Positions 33,550 through 42,527 are shown, counted from the first letter of the stretch. The stretch: 46,462 bases of DNA from Cupriavidus yeoncheonensis (GCF_905397275.1 NZ_CAJPUY010000035.1:1-46462), one strand, 5' to 3'. Numbers and translations are program-made. Notes: generated by a model from the sequence alone, not told the origin.

Positions 33550-34113
33550 ATGTCGTCAACAGTATCCATCGAAGCCGTCGCGAGCCGCGTTGCCGGAGTC
33601 GACATTGAAGCCGCCATCGATGCCGCCAGCTTCCGCGACGCCTTGTCGCGTGCCGTGACCGCGGTGACCGTCATCGCTACCGATGGCGCCGGCGGCCGCG
33701 CCGGCGTCACTTGCTCGGCGGTCTGTTCGGTCAGCGACTCGCCGCCCACGGTGCTCTTCTGCATCAACCACCGCAGCGCCGCGAACAGCGTGATCAAGTC
33801 CAACGGCGTGGTCAGCATCAACTGGCTGCACGCCAGCCAGACCGCGGTGTCCCAGCTGTTCGCCGGGGCCGGCGCGGTGCCGATGGCGCAGCGCTTCGAC
33901 GGCGACAGCTGGGGCGTGTTCGCCACCGGCGCGCCATACAGCAAATCCGCCATGGTCGCCCTCGACTGCAAGGTCGTCGACCAGATCGAGATCGGCACCC
34001 ACAGCGTCTTCGTCGCGCAGGTATTCGGCAGCGCCGGCACCGAAAGCCGCAACGACACGCCGCTGGTCTACTGCCGCCGCAGCTACGCCACCACGCAGCC
34101 GGTCGCAGCCTGA
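33550..34113 (+). CDS. tcpX: Flavin reductase (HpaC-like) of the chlorophenol monooxygenase
   Basis: A 187-residue flavin reductase of the HpaC group, which uses NADH to make FADH2 for a partner monooxygenase. Typical stretches are FRDALSRAVTAVTVIATDGAGGRAGVTCSAVCSVSDSPPTVLFCINHRSAANSVI and FAGAGAVPMAQRF, and a late DTPLVYCRRSY. AGGAGGAG precedes the ATG. It is the first gene of the tcpXABCYD operon, with the monooxygenase tcpA 104 bp downstream. In JMP134 the orthologue supplies FADH2 to TcpA. Confidence 0.92.
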   Translation: MSSTVSIEAVASRVAGVDIEAAIDAASFRDALSRAVTAVTVIATDGAGGRAGVTCSAVCSVSDSPPTVLFCINHRSAANSVIKSNGVVSINWLHASQTAVSQLFAGAGAVPMAQRFDGDSWGVFATGAPYSKSAMVALDCKVVDQIEIGTHSVFVAQVFGSAGTESRNDTPLVYCRRSYATTQPVAA

Positions 34114-34217
34114 CCCGCGCCCCCGGGCGCAACCCTCGAATTTCACCCCCGTGTCCGTATGCCCTTCTCCAGGGCAGGGACTGTCACACCCCTAAAACCC
34201 ACCAAGGAGACCTCGCG

Positions 34218-35771
34218 ATGATTCGCACTGGCAAGCAGTACCTGGAATCGCTCAACGACGGCCGCAACGTATGGGTCGGCAACGAGAAGATCGACAACAT
34301 CGCGACGCACCCCAAGACGCGGGACTACGCGCAGCGCCACGCCGACTTCTACGACCTGCACCATCGTCCCGATCTGCAGGACGTGATGACCTTCGTCGAC
34401 ACCGACGGCGAACGCCGCACCATGCAGTGGTTCGGCCACTTCGACAAGGAGCAGTTGCGCCGCAAGCGCAAGTACCACGAGACCATCATGCGCGAGATGG
34501 CCGGCGCTTCGTTCCCGCGCACGCCGGACGTCAACAACTACGTGCTCCAGACCTACATCGACGATCCGTCGCCCTGGGAAACGCAGACGATCGGCGCCGA
34601 GGGAAAGATCAAGGCGAAGAATATCGTCGACTTCGTCAACTTCGCCAAGCGGCACGACCTGAACTGCGCGCCGCAGTTCGTCGACCCCCAGATGGACCGC
34701 TCCAGCCCGGATGCCCAGCAGCGCTCGCCCGGTCTGCGCGTCATCGAGAAGAACGACAAGGGCATCGTCGTGTCGGGGGTCAAGGCCATCGGCACCGGCG
34801 TCGCCTTTGCGGACTGGATCCACATTGGCGTGTTCTTCCGCCCCGGTATCCCGGGCGACCAGATCATCTTTGCCGCCACCCCGGTCAACACCCCGGGGGT
34901 AACCATCGTCTGCCGCGAGAGCGTGGTCAAGGACGATCCCATCGAGCACCCGCTGGCCTCGCAGGGCGACGAACTGGACGGCATGACGGTGTTCGACAAC
35001 GTCTTCATCCCATGGTCGCACGTGTTCCACCTGGGCAATCCCGAGCACGCCAAGCTCTACCCGCAGCGTGTGTTCGACTGGCTGCACTATCACGCCCTCA
35101 TCCGCCAGTCGGTGCGCGCCGAACTGATGGCCGGCCTGGCGATCCTGATCACCGAGCATATCGGCACCAACAAGATCCCGGCCGTGCAGACCCGCGTGGC
35201 CAAGCTGATCGGCTTCCACCAGGCCATGCTGGCGCACATCGTCGCCAGCGAGGAACTGGGCTTCCATACGCCGGGGGGCGCCTACAAGCCGAACATCCTG
35301 ATCTACGACTTCGGCCGCGCTCTTTACCTGGAGAACTTCTCGGAGATGATCTACGAGCTGGTCGACCTCTCCGGACGCAGCGCGCTGATCTTCGCCAGCG
35401 AGGACCAGTGGAACGACAAGACCCTGAACGGCTGGTTCGAGCGCATGAACAACGGCCCGGTCGGCAAGCCGCACGACCGCGTGAAGATCGGCCGCGTGAT
35501 CCGCGATCTGTTCCTGACCGACTGGGGCAACCGCCTGTTCGTCTTCGAGAACTTCAACGGCACGCCGCTGCAGGCCATCCGCATGCTGACCATGCAGCGC
35601 GCCGAGTTCTCGGGCGCGGGCCCCTACGGCGCGCTGGCCCGCAAGGTCTGCGGCATCGAACTCAGCGATGACCACGAGAGCGAATACAAGGCCACGGCCG
35701 GCTACGCCCAGGCACTGGATTCTGCGCGCCACCAGGAAAAGCTCGCCCTGAGCGGCACGATGACCGTGTGA
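34218..35771 (+). CDS. tcpA: FADH2-dependent chlorophenol monooxygenase
   Basis: A 517-residue two-component flavin monooxygenase of the HpaB/HadA/TcpA group. It uses FADH2 from TcpX to dechlorinate and hydroxylate 2,4,6-trichlorophenol, giving 6-chlorohydroxyquinol by way of a quinone. The sequence is intact over the full family length: MIRTGKQYLESLNDGRNVWV, the RRKRKYHETIMREMAG segment, FADWIHIGVFFRPG, a W-S-H-V region and RMLTMQRAEFSGAGPYG near the end. AAGGAGA lies before the ATG. Substrate range can vary among close relatives (HadA also acts on nitrophenols), so other halo- or nitrophenols are possible substrates. Confidence 0.94.
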   Translation: MIRTGKQYLESLNDGRNVWVGNEKIDNIATHPKTRDYAQRHADFYDLHHRPDLQDVMTFVDTDGERRTMQWFGHFDKEQLRRKRKYHETIMREMAGASFPRTPDVNNYVLQTYIDDPSPWETQTIGAEGKIKAKNIVDFVNFAKRHDLNCAPQFVDPQMDRSSPDAQQRSPGLRVIEKNDKGIVVSGVKAIGTGVAFADWIHIGVFFRPGIPGDQIIFAATPVNTPGVTIVCRESVVKDDPIEHPLASQGDELDGMTVFDNVFIPWSHVFHLGNPEHAKLYPQRVFDWLHYHALIRQSVRAELMAGLAILITEHIGTNKIPAVQTRVAKLIGFHQAMLAHIVASEELGFHTPGGAYKPNILIYDFGRALYLENFSEMIYELVDLSGRSALIFASEDQWNDKTLNGWFERMNNGPVGKPHDRVKIGRVIRDLFLTDWGNRLFVFENFNGTPLQAIRMLTMQRAEFSGAGPYGALARKVCGIELSDDHESEYKATAGYAQALDSARHQEKLALSGTMTV

Positions 35772-35844
35772 CCACCTGATCTTCCGGCCGGGTCCTGTTC
35801 GTCCCTATCCGGCCGGAACACCCGAACCATGCAAGGAGTGCAAC

Positions 35845-36435
35845 ATGCAAACCAATGAACTGCTCGACAAGATCTTCCGCGGCGCGCGCAGCCAGAATGG
35901 CTGGCTGCCCACGCCGGTACCCGACAGCAAGCTGCGGGAACTCTATGAGCTGATGAAATTCGGCCCTACCTCGGTCAACTGCTCGCCGGCCCGGCTGGTG
36001 TTCGTGCGCACCGAAGAAGGCCGGGCCAGACTGCGCCCGGCACTGGCGCCCGGCAACGTCGAGAAGACCATGGCCGCGCCGGTCGTCGCCATCGTCGGCT
36101 ACGACACCCGCTTCTACGAACACCTGCCGGAGCTGTTTCCGCACAACCCCGCGGTCAAGGCATGGTTCGAGGGCGACGAAAAGGTGGACTTCGCGAACAC
36201 CACGGCGTTTCGCAACGGCACGCTGCAAGGCGGTTATCTCATCGCCGCGGCACGCGCAGTGGGCCTGGATTGCGGCCCCATGTCGGGCTTCAACAACCAG
36301 GCCGTCGACCAGGCATTCTTCGCCGGCACCAGCATCCGCTCGAACTTCATCTGCGGCCTTGGCCACGGCGACCCCGAAAAGGTGTTTGCCCGTAGTCCAC
36401 GCCTGTCGTTCGACCAGGCCTGCCAACTCGCCTAG
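35845..36435 (+). CDS. tcpB: Nitroreductase-family quinone reductase
   Basis: A 196-residue nitroreductase-fold flavoenzyme close to RutE/HadB. Family features are FGPTSVNCSPARLVFVR (FMN binding), TTAFRNGTLQGGYLIAAARAVGLDCGPMSGF and FICGLGHGD. In C. necator JMP134, TcpB reduces the chlorobenzoquinone released by TcpA, which prevents its toxic build-up and loss. It lies between tcpA (73-bp gap) and tcpC (17-bp gap) in one operon. CAAGGAG precedes the start. Confidence 0.9.
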   Translation: MQTNELLDKIFRGARSQNGWLPTPVPDSKLRELYELMKFGPTSVNCSPARLVFVRTEEGRARLRPALAPGNVEKTMAAPVVAIVGYDTRFYEHLPELFPHNPAVKAWFEGDEKVDFANTTAFRNGTLQGGYLIAAARAVGLDCGPMSGFNNQAVDQAFFAGTSIRSNFICGLGHGDPEKVFARSPRLSFDQACQLA

Positions 36436-36452
36436 CGGCCGGGAGTCTCGCC

Positions 36453-37283
36453 ATGCAAGAGTACGACCAGCATAACCTGACCAGGGCCGTGATTGCGCGC
36501 CTGGCCGAAACGCCCGAGGCGCGCACCAGGGAGATCATGACCAGCCTGGTGCGGCACCTGCACGACTTCGCACGCGAAGTGAGGCTGACCGAGGCCGAAT
36601 GGATGCGGGGCATCGAGTTCCTCACCGCCACCGGGCACATGTGCGACGACAAGCGCCAGGAGTTCATCCTGCTCAGCGATGTGCTGGGCCTGTCGATGCT
36701 GACCGTGGCGATGAACCACGAAAAGCCGGACGGCTGCACCGAGTCCACCGTGTTCGGGCCCTTCCACGTCGAGGGCGCACCGCACTACGCGCATGGCGCG
36801 GATCTGGCGAACGGCGCCAGGGGCGAGCCCTGCGTGGTCCATGGACGGGTCACGGGCGCGGATGGCCGGCCGGTTGCCGATGCCGTGGTGGAAACCTGGC
36901 AGGCGGACGCCGACGGGCGCTATGACGTGCAGTACGAAGGGCTCGAAGTGGCCCAGGGCCGCGGCGTGCTGAAGTCGGGCGATGATGGCCGCTTCCACTT
37001 CCGCACCATCGTCGCGCAGGCCTACCCGATTCCTGACGACGGCCCCGTTGGCGAGTTGCTTCGCGCCACCGGCCGTCATCCATGGCGGCCTGCGCACCTG
37101 CACTTCATGATCAAGGCACCTGGCTACGAGACACTCGTTACGCACGTCTTCCGGCGCGGCGACAAGTATCTCGATTCCGATGCCGTGTTCGGCGTGCGCA
37201 AGTCCCTGATCGGCGACTGGGTTCGCCTGGCCGACGGCACCTACCGGCTCGACTTCGACTTCGTGCTGAATCCGGCCCGCTAG
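36453..37283 (+). CDS. tcpC: (Chloro)hydroxyquinol 1,2-dioxygenase
   Basis: A 276-residue intradiol dioxygenase that opens the ring of 6-chlorohydroxyquinol or hydroxyquinol to (chloro)maleylacetate. Iron(III) ligands are visible at the expected places: Tyr157, Tyr191 (AYPIPDDGPVG), His215 and His217 (RPAHLHFMI). The N-terminal helical dimerisation part (1-95) is typical of hydroxyquinol and catechol dioxygenases. It is the fourth gene of the operon. Confidence 0.94.
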   Translation: MQEYDQHNLTRAVIARLAETPEARTREIMTSLVRHLHDFAREVRLTEAEWMRGIEFLTATGHMCDDKRQEFILLSDVLGLSMLTVAMNHEKPDGCTESTVFGPFHVEGAPHYAHGADLANGARGEPCVVHGRVTGADGRPVADAVVETWQADADGRYDVQYEGLEVAQGRGVLKSGDDGRFHFRTIVAQAYPIPDDGPVGELLRATGRHPWRPAHLHFMIKAPGYETLVTHVFRRGDKYLDSDAVFGVRKSLIGDWVRLADGTYRLDFDFVLNPAR

Positions 37284-37380
37284 CACCGGCACAGGCCGCG
37301 CCGCCCGCGAGGACGGCGCGGCTGCAACCACGCACCGCGCCAGCCGGCCCGGTGTATCACGCGGTCTTTCGGAGTGGCGA

Positions 37381-38361
37381 ATGGGTTCGATAGATGGCAC
37401 CAAGGCGTGGCGGACACGCGCACCGCTGCCGGTCCGGTTCGGGCGGCTGGCGCTCGTCGCCGCATGCGCTGCGGCCAGCGTGCCGGCGCGCGCCACGGAG
37501 GGTGGCGGCAACTCCTACCCCATCGGGGTCGACAATCTGTATTCGGGCCTGATGCTGCCCGAGGGCGCCAACTGGCTGCTGTTCTACCAGCATTACGATG
37601 CGGGCAGCTCCAGGGACAATGCCGGCCACGACAACCCGAGACTGGCCAGCTTCCACCTGCGGCTCGACGCGCTGGCGCCGCGCCTTTCCTATGTCTGGCC
37701 CGGCGTCAGGCTGTTGGGCGCCAACCTGGAAACGCGCGTGGTGGTGCCCATCGTGTCGGCCAATCTCGACATGTCCGTTGCCAGGCCGGCCCCCCTGCCG
37801 CCGCTCGACAAAGGCGGCAACAAGACCGGCCTGGCGGACATGACCCTGGCCCCGGTGATGCTCGGCTGGCACAGCGGCTCGTTTCATCAGACAGCAGGCA
37901 TCGAGTTCCACCTCAAGACCGGCGCCTACGATGTCCATGACCCGGTCAATATCGGTCGCAACTACTACCAGATCGCACCGAGCTACGCGTTCACCTGGTT
38001 TCCGACCCACAAGGTCGACATCAGCGCCAGGTTCCGCTACGGCTTCAACACGCGCAACCAGGCCACCCGCTATCAGTCCGGCGATGAAGCCACCATCGAA
38101 TTCAGTGCCGGCTACCACGTCACGCCAAGGCTGACGCTGGGCCTGAACGGCTATTACTACGTCCAGACCACGGACGACACCCAGGACGGCCTGCGCGTCA
38201 ACGGCAACGGCAACCGGGGCCGCGTCACGGCGCTGGGGCCGGATATCTGCTTCCAGTTCACCGACAAGATCAGCTTCTCGCTCAAGGGGCAGTTCGAGTT
38301 CGGCGCGCGCAATCGCCCCGAAGGCAACCGGATCTGGGCCATGGGCCGCCTGTCGTTCTGA
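37381..38361 (+). CDS. tcpY: SphA/MetA-type outer-membrane protein of the chlorophenol cluster
   Basis: A 326-residue exported protein. The signal peptide (LALVAACAAASVPARA) ends near residue 36. The mature part resembles the outer-membrane proteins of phenol meta-pathway clusters: ATEGGGNSYPIGVDNLYSGLMLPEGANWLLFY, repeated amphipathic strands and a C-terminal MGRLSF. It may let aromatic compounds cross the outer membrane. The position between tcpC and tcpD corresponds to tcpY. A CGGAG site precedes the ATG, after a 97-bp gap. Confidence 0.82.
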   Translation: MGSIDGTKAWRTRAPLPVRFGRLALVAACAAASVPARATEGGGNSYPIGVDNLYSGLMLPEGANWLLFYQHYDAGSSRDNAGHDNPRLASFHLRLDALAPRLSYVWPGVRLLGANLETRVVVPIVSANLDMSVARPAPLPPLDKGGNKTGLADMTLAPVMLGWHSGSFHQTAGIEFHLKTGAYDVHDPVNIGRNYYQIAPSYAFTWFPTHKVDISARFRYGFNTRNQATRYQSGDEATIEFSAGYHVTPRLTLGLNGYYYVQTTDDTQDGLRVNGNGNRGRVTALGPDICFQFTDKISFSLKGQFEFGARNRPEGNRIWAMGRLSF

Positions 38362-38400
38362 CTGGCCCCAACCATCCCGAACAGCAATGGAGACCCCAAG

Positions 38401-39468
38401 ATGAACCCGTTCCAGTACTCCGCCCGTGCCCAGCGCGTCGTCTTCGGCGCCGGCACCATCAGGCAGGTTGGCGAGGAAGTCGATGCGCTGGGCGCATCCA
38501 GCGTCCTGGTGCTCAGTACACCCGAGCAGCGCCCGCTGGCCGAACGCGTGGCGGACCTGCTCGGCGCGCGTGCGGTCGGCATCTTCGACCGTGCCGTGAT
38601 GCACGTGCCGGTCGAGACCGCGCGCGCGGCCTGTTCGACGGCATTCGAACTGGGCGCCGACAGCGTGGTGGCGATCGGCGGCGGCTCGACCACAGGGCTC
38701 GCCAAGGCCATCGCCCTCGAGATGAGCCTCCCGGCGCTGGCAATCCCCACCACCTATGCCGGCTCCGAGATGACGGCGATCTACGGGCTCACCGATGCGG
38801 GCCTGAAGCGCACAGGCACCGACGTGAAGGTGCTGCCGCGCACCGTCATCTACGACCCGGAACTCACCTACTCTCTTCCGCTTGCGGTCAGCGTCACCAG
38901 TGGCATCAACGCGCTGGCCCACGCCGCCGAGGGCTTGTATGCGCATGACCGCAATCCGGTTTCGGACCTGATGGCAAGGGAGGGAATACGTGCCATCGCG
39001 GCGGCGCTGCCGGCGCTCGTTGCCGGACGGAAGACGGCCGTGCTGCACGCGGCGCGCGCCGAAGCGCTGTACGGAGCGTGGCTGTGCGGTGCCGTGCTGG
39101 GCAGCGTGGGCGTGGCCCTGCATCACAAGCTCTGCCATACGCTCGGCGGCAGCTTCAACCTGCCGCATGCGGAAACGCACACCATCATCCTGCCGCACGC
39201 GCTTGCCTACAACGCCAAGGCGGCACCGGCCGCCATGGCCGCCATCGCGCAGGCCATGGGCGCAGAGGGCGCGGCACAAGGTGCGTTCGATCTGGCACGC
39301 AGGACCGGCGCCCCGCTCGGCTTGCAGCAGATCGGCATGCGGGAGGATGAACTCGACAAGGCGTGCGAGATCACCATGCAGAACCAGTACCCGAATCCGC
39401 GACCGCTCGAAGCCGTGGCGATCCGCGAACTGCTGCAGCATGCCTGGGAGGGCCGCCGGCCAGTCTGA
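38401..39468 (+). CDS. tcpD: Maleylacetate reductase
   Basis: A 355-residue iron-containing-alcohol-dehydrogenase-family enzyme that reduces (chloro)maleylacetate to 3-oxoadipate with NAD(P)H and also removes the 2-chloro group. The nucleotide-binding motif GGGSTTGLAKA is near 93-103. TTYAGSEMTAIYGLTD and GINALAHAAEGLYA are conserved, as is HHKLCHTLGGSFNLPHAETH. It is the last gene of tcpXABCYD, and 3-oxoadipate goes on to central metabolism. Confidence 0.93.
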   Translation: MNPFQYSARAQRVVFGAGTIRQVGEEVDALGASSVLVLSTPEQRPLAERVADLLGARAVGIFDRAVMHVPVETARAACSTAFELGADSVVAIGGGSTTGLAKAIALEMSLPALAIPTTYAGSEMTAIYGLTDAGLKRTGTDVKVLPRTVIYDPELTYSLPLAVSVTSGINALAHAAEGLYAHDRNPVSDLMAREGIRAIAAALPALVAGRKTAVLHAARAEALYGAWLCGAVLGSVGVALHHKLCHTLGGSFNLPHAETHTIILPHALAYNAKAAPAAMAAIAQAMGAEGAAQGAFDLARRTGAPLGLQQIGMREDELDKACEITMQNQYPNPRPLEAVAIRELLQHAWEGRRPV

Positions 39469-39564
39469 GGCGGGAGGAACGCGTGGGCACCACTGTGCAA
39501 CCGGCCATAGGGGTGCAGGACTTCGCCTGGGTCACCGTTCCAGGCAGAACTTGAAGGGTACGAA

Positions 39565-39789
39565 ATGTGGAAGGTCCCAAAGGAATACAACCACTTTGCG
39601 TTCGGCGCGATACAGGCCGGTGTCACGTGCGCGGTGGCCTCGGCGATTGCAAGCATGCAGTTCCTTGCCGAGGGAAGCTTTGTCTCGCACTGGCTGCGCG
39701 CGTACTTGCTTTCGTGGGCGGCGATGCTGCCCGTGGTCGTGGTCGCGGCACCGTTCATTCGCCGGCTCGCAAACCGAATCACACGCTGA
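39565..39789 (+). CDS. Small DUF2798-like membrane protein
   Basis: A 74-residue protein with two hydrophobic helices (QAGVTCAVASAIASMQFL and LLSWAAMLPVVVVAAPFIRRLANRI), the layout of DUF2798 proteins. A weak GAAGGG site precedes the ATG. It lies 96 bp beyond tcpD and may be an extra member of that transcript. No function is known. Confidence 0.7.
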   Translation: MWKVPKEYNHFAFGAIQAGVTCAVASAIASMQFLAEGSFVSHWLRAYLLSWAAMLPVVVVAAPFIRRLANRITR

Positions 39790-39838
39790 ACGATGGCCGT
39801 GGTTCTCTCGGCGGTGCCAATCAACTGGGTTGCTAACG

Positions 39839-40177
39839 ATGATCAAGCATATTGTGATGTGGACGGTGAAAGGTTCGACTCCGGAAGAGAAGAACGAGGG
39901 CGTGCGCCGCATACAGGCGGCGTTCAACGGACTGCTCGGTGTGATCCCGGGTCTGATGGCGCTGGAGGTGGGCGCCGATGTCAGCCGCGTCGGGTACGCG
40001 TGCGATGTGGTGCTCTACACGGAGTTCAAATCCAGGGAGGCACTGGACGCATACGCAACCCATCCCGATCACCTGAGGATCAAGCGCGAACTGGCTGATG
40101 TCAGGATCGACCGTCACCAGGTGGACTATGTCGGCTTCACCAGCATATCCCGGGCGTACTTGAGTCCCATGCCATAG
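39839..40177 (+). CDS. Dabb-family (stress-responsive A/B barrel) protein
   Basis: A 112-residue protein with the Dabb pattern: MIKHIVMWTVKGSTPEEKNEGVRRI, LLGVIPGLMALEVGADV, VVLYTEFKSREALDAYATHPDHLRIK. It forms a small ferredoxin-like barrel, some members of which bind or isomerise aromatic compounds. Such genes are common near aromatic degradation clusters. Its 3' end overlaps the convergent cysteine hydrolase by 52 bp. Confidence 0.82.
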   Translation: MIKHIVMWTVKGSTPEEKNEGVRRIQAAFNGLLGVIPGLMALEVGADVSRVGYACDVVLYTEFKSREALDAYATHPDHLRIKRELADVRIDRHQVDYVGFTSISRAYLSPMP

Positions 40178-40749
40178 CCACCGCCAAAACGCTCGACCAG
40201 TCCGCGAGCCCGGTCATAGGTTTCCTTGCGCGTCCAGTCCCTCTGGAACTCGAGCAGGACCTGCAACCAGCTCGTCACCTCTGCGCCCTTGGAACGCATG
40301 CGGTCCAGCGCGTAGTGGTGGGAATCGACGGTCGCCCCGCCGCAGGCGTCCGCCACGACAAAGGCCTGGTAGCCCTCGGCCAGGCAGCACAGGACCGGGA
40401 AGCACACACAGGCCTCCGTCAGCATGCCCGCGAACAGGAGCTTCTTCCTGCCGGTGGCAATCACGGCCTGCCGCGCGGCGTCGTCCTCCCACAGGTTCAT
40501 GGAGCGCCGGTCGTACACCGGAACGTCGGGCAACAGCTCCCGGATGGCCGGAAACGGCGGACCGCTGTACACCTTCGTGGCCGATGTCGAAAGAATCGTG
40601 GGGACGTCAAACGTCCGGGCGGTCTCGACAAGCGCCACCAGATTATTGAGGAGCTGCTGGCGGTCCATGGACTGCACCGCAAATCCCAGGCCCGCCTGCG
40701 GATCCACCAGCACCAGTGCACACTCCTGCGGAGAATTGAGTTCGTCCAT
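40126..40749 (-). CDS. Isochorismatase-family cysteine hydrolase
   Basis: A 207-residue cysteine hydrolase. The triad is visible as Asp16 (LVLVDPQAG), Lys102 or Lys103 (TGRKKLLFAG) and nucleophile Cys114 (GMLTEACVCF). The SMNLWED and ADACGGATVDSHHYALDRM segments fit the YcaC/isochorismatase hydrolase group, which cleaves amides or related C-N bonds. It points towards the Dabb gene with overlapping ends. A substrate within chlorophenol metabolism is not obvious. Confidence 0.85.
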   Translation of the reverse strand: MDELNSPQECALVLVDPQAGLGFAVQSMDRQQLLNNLVALVETARTFDVPTILSTSATKVYSGPPFPAIRELLPDVPVYDRRSMNLWEDDAARQAVIATGRKKLLFAGMLTEACVCFPVLCCLAEGYQAFVVADACGGATVDSHHYALDRMRSKGAEVTSWLQVLLEFQRDWTRKETYDRARGLVERFGGGYGMGLKYARDMLVKPT

Positions 40750-40800
40750 CTCGCACCTGCCTCGAAAGCTGAAGTTTAGTAACGCACTGCCCCAAGACCT

Positions 40801-40914
40801 TCAGGCTAGTCGATCGTCGCCGGGCACCCAAGTACGCCTTCTGGCGCGCGCAGGATCGGACACTTGCGGCTTGCATCGCCAGGCAGAATGCTCGCGCCCT
40901 GCCTCCTGCCCGGT
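40801..40914 (+). promoter_or_regulatory. Leader element shared with the PBP gene (copy 2)
   Basis: This matches 28548-28662 colinearly over about 115 bp. It lies in the 302-bp gap (40750-41051) between the divergent cysteine hydrolase and MscS genes, which otherwise shows no gene. Its position upstream of MscS suggests promoter or leader function. Confidence 0.6.
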
Positions 40915-41051
40915 GCCGGGCTTGTCCGCCGGAAAACCAGGAAAGGCTGCGAATTGCGCACTTCCCGGATATAGTGGGCCTGGGTCTTTATCCGAAAGCC
41001 AACGCGGCGCGGAATGCCGGGTTCTCGCGCCGCGCGACCAGGGTGCCATAC

Positions 41052-42527
41052 ATGGATTACCTGACACATCCCCTTGCCTTAGGCGTCGCGGTGGTCCTGT
41101 GCGATGTACTGGCCTGGCGCCTCATCCGCCCGGAAGGCAGGCGGCTGCGGATCATCGTGCGCGTTGCGGTATTCGCCCTGCTGAGCCTCGTGCTCGTCAG
41201 GAACGGCATGAGCCCGCTTGGAGGTGCCCCGTTCCCCGGGCAGCCCATGCACCAGTTCCTGGCCCAGGCGCTGCAGATCGTGTGGTGGCTTCTGGGCGCC
41301 CGCATTCTGACGATCACGCTGGATGCGCTGTTCCTGCCCAAGGCCTGGCAAGGCGAACGCCTGTTTCAGGACGTGCTGGGCGCGGTGATCTTCGTCGCGG
41401 CGGCGGTAGCCGCCACGGCCTACGTGCTGGACCTGCCCGTCAGCGGCTTGCTTGCCACGTCGGGGGCCCTGGCGATCATTGTCGGCCTGGCGATCCAGAG
41501 CACGCTGGGTGATGTATTTTCCGGACTCGTCCTGAACACCACGCAGCCCTACCACCTGGGCGACTGGGTATCGATCGACGGTATCGAAGGCAAGGTCGTG
41601 GAGATAAACTGGCGCGCCACGCACCTGTTGAATGGCCAGGGAAATCTCGTGGTCATTCCCAACAATACGATCGCCCGCTCCAAGATCATCAACTCCAGCC
41701 GGCCTTCGGAACTGCATGGCGTCAGCGTAACGATCGAGGTCACGCCGGAGGCCCGCCCGAAGGCCGTCATCGAGGCACTGGAACGCGCGATCACGGGCTG
41801 CCAGACCGCGCTGCCCAATCCCAAATCATCCGTCGTGGTCAAGCACGCAGGCACCAATTCGATCGAATATGAAATGACCTGCTACGTCGCGACCTTGGCG
41901 AACAAGCTTGTCGCGACAAACCAGCTCTTTGACCTGGCCCACCGTCATCTGGCCGCGGCGGATATCGGCCTGCGCTCGCTCGGCGTTCCGGGCAACCTCC
42001 CGCCAGCCATCGACCGTCGCGTCAGGTTGCTTTCGACGGTAGGAATCTTCCAGGCCGTTGGCACCGACGAACTGATGCAACTGTCCCGGCGTCTGTCGCG
42101 GCACGAGTACGCGCCCGGCCAGGTTGTGGTGTCGAGTTCCGATGTCACCGACTACCTGCTTCTCGTCGATTCCGGCGTACTCTCGGTCTACCGCCTGCGC
42201 GACGGGCAAGCGGCGGAGATCAACCGGCTGGGACCGGGAGATGCATTGGGCGAACCGGGCGTACTGGCCGGAATCGCCATGGACGCCACCATCGAGGCGG
42301 TCACCGATGCCGTGCTCTACCGGCTCGACAAGGCAGACCTCACCCCGGTCCTGCAGTCGCGTCCCGAAGTCGGAACCCAGATGTGCCAGCTTCTGTCCCA
42401 GCGGCGTGAATCCGGCCGGGACCTGGCCATCATCCAGCCACCGCCAGCGAGCAAGGTGGGCATCCTTCAGTGGCTGCAGGACAAGATGCACAGCATCCAC
42501 CATCTCGCGGGCGATCGCGGAACGTGA
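41052..42527 (+). CDS. MscS-type mechanosensitive channel with C-terminal cyclic-nucleotide-binding-like domain
   Basis: A 491-residue membrane protein. Four hydrophobic helices span about 1-155, the last of which is the pore-lining VSGLLATSGALAIIVGLAIQSTLGDVFSGLVL. The MscS beta domain follows (PYHLGDWVSIDGIEGKVVEINWRATHLLNGQGNLVVIPN). A cNMP-binding-like domain covers about 340-450 (LSTVGIFQAVGTDELMQLSRRL, PGDALGEPGVLAGIAMDATIEA). The Arg that usually contacts the phosphate after GE is replaced (GIAMDATIEA), so ligand binding is doubtful. The ATG at 41052 is the start nearest the first helix. It probably releases osmotic stress. Confidence 0.88.
   Translation: MDYLTHPLALGVAVVLCDVLAWRLIRPEGRRLRIIVRVAVFALLSLVLVRNGMSPLGGAPFPGQPMHQFLAQALQIVWWLLGARILTITLDALFLPKAWQGERLFQDVLGAVIFVAAAVAATAYVLDLPVSGLLATSGALAIIVGLAIQSTLGDVFSGLVLNTTQPYHLGDWVSIDGIEGKVVEINWRATHLLNGQGNLVVIPNNTIARSKIINSSRPSELHGVSVTIEVTPEARPKAVIEALERAITGCQTALPNPKSSVVVKHAGTNSIEYEMTCYVATLANKLVATNQLFDLAHRHLAAADIGLRSLGVPGNLPPAIDRRVRLLSTVGIFQAVGTDELMQLSRRLSRHEYAPGQVVVSSSDVTDYLLLVDSGVLSVYRLRDGQAAEINRLGPGDALGEPGVLAGIAMDATIEAVTDAVLYRLDKADLTPVLQSRPEVGTQMCQLLSQRRESGRDLAIIQPPPASKVGILQWLQDKMHSIHHLAGDRGT

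Noticed and set aside
34143..35732. 529-codon frame antisense to tcpA
   Set aside because: tcpA is recognisable over its whole length; the antisense frame is a GC effect.
37357..39441. 694-codon frame antisense to tcpY and tcpD
   Set aside because: It crosses two clear genes and an intergenic gap and shows no domain.
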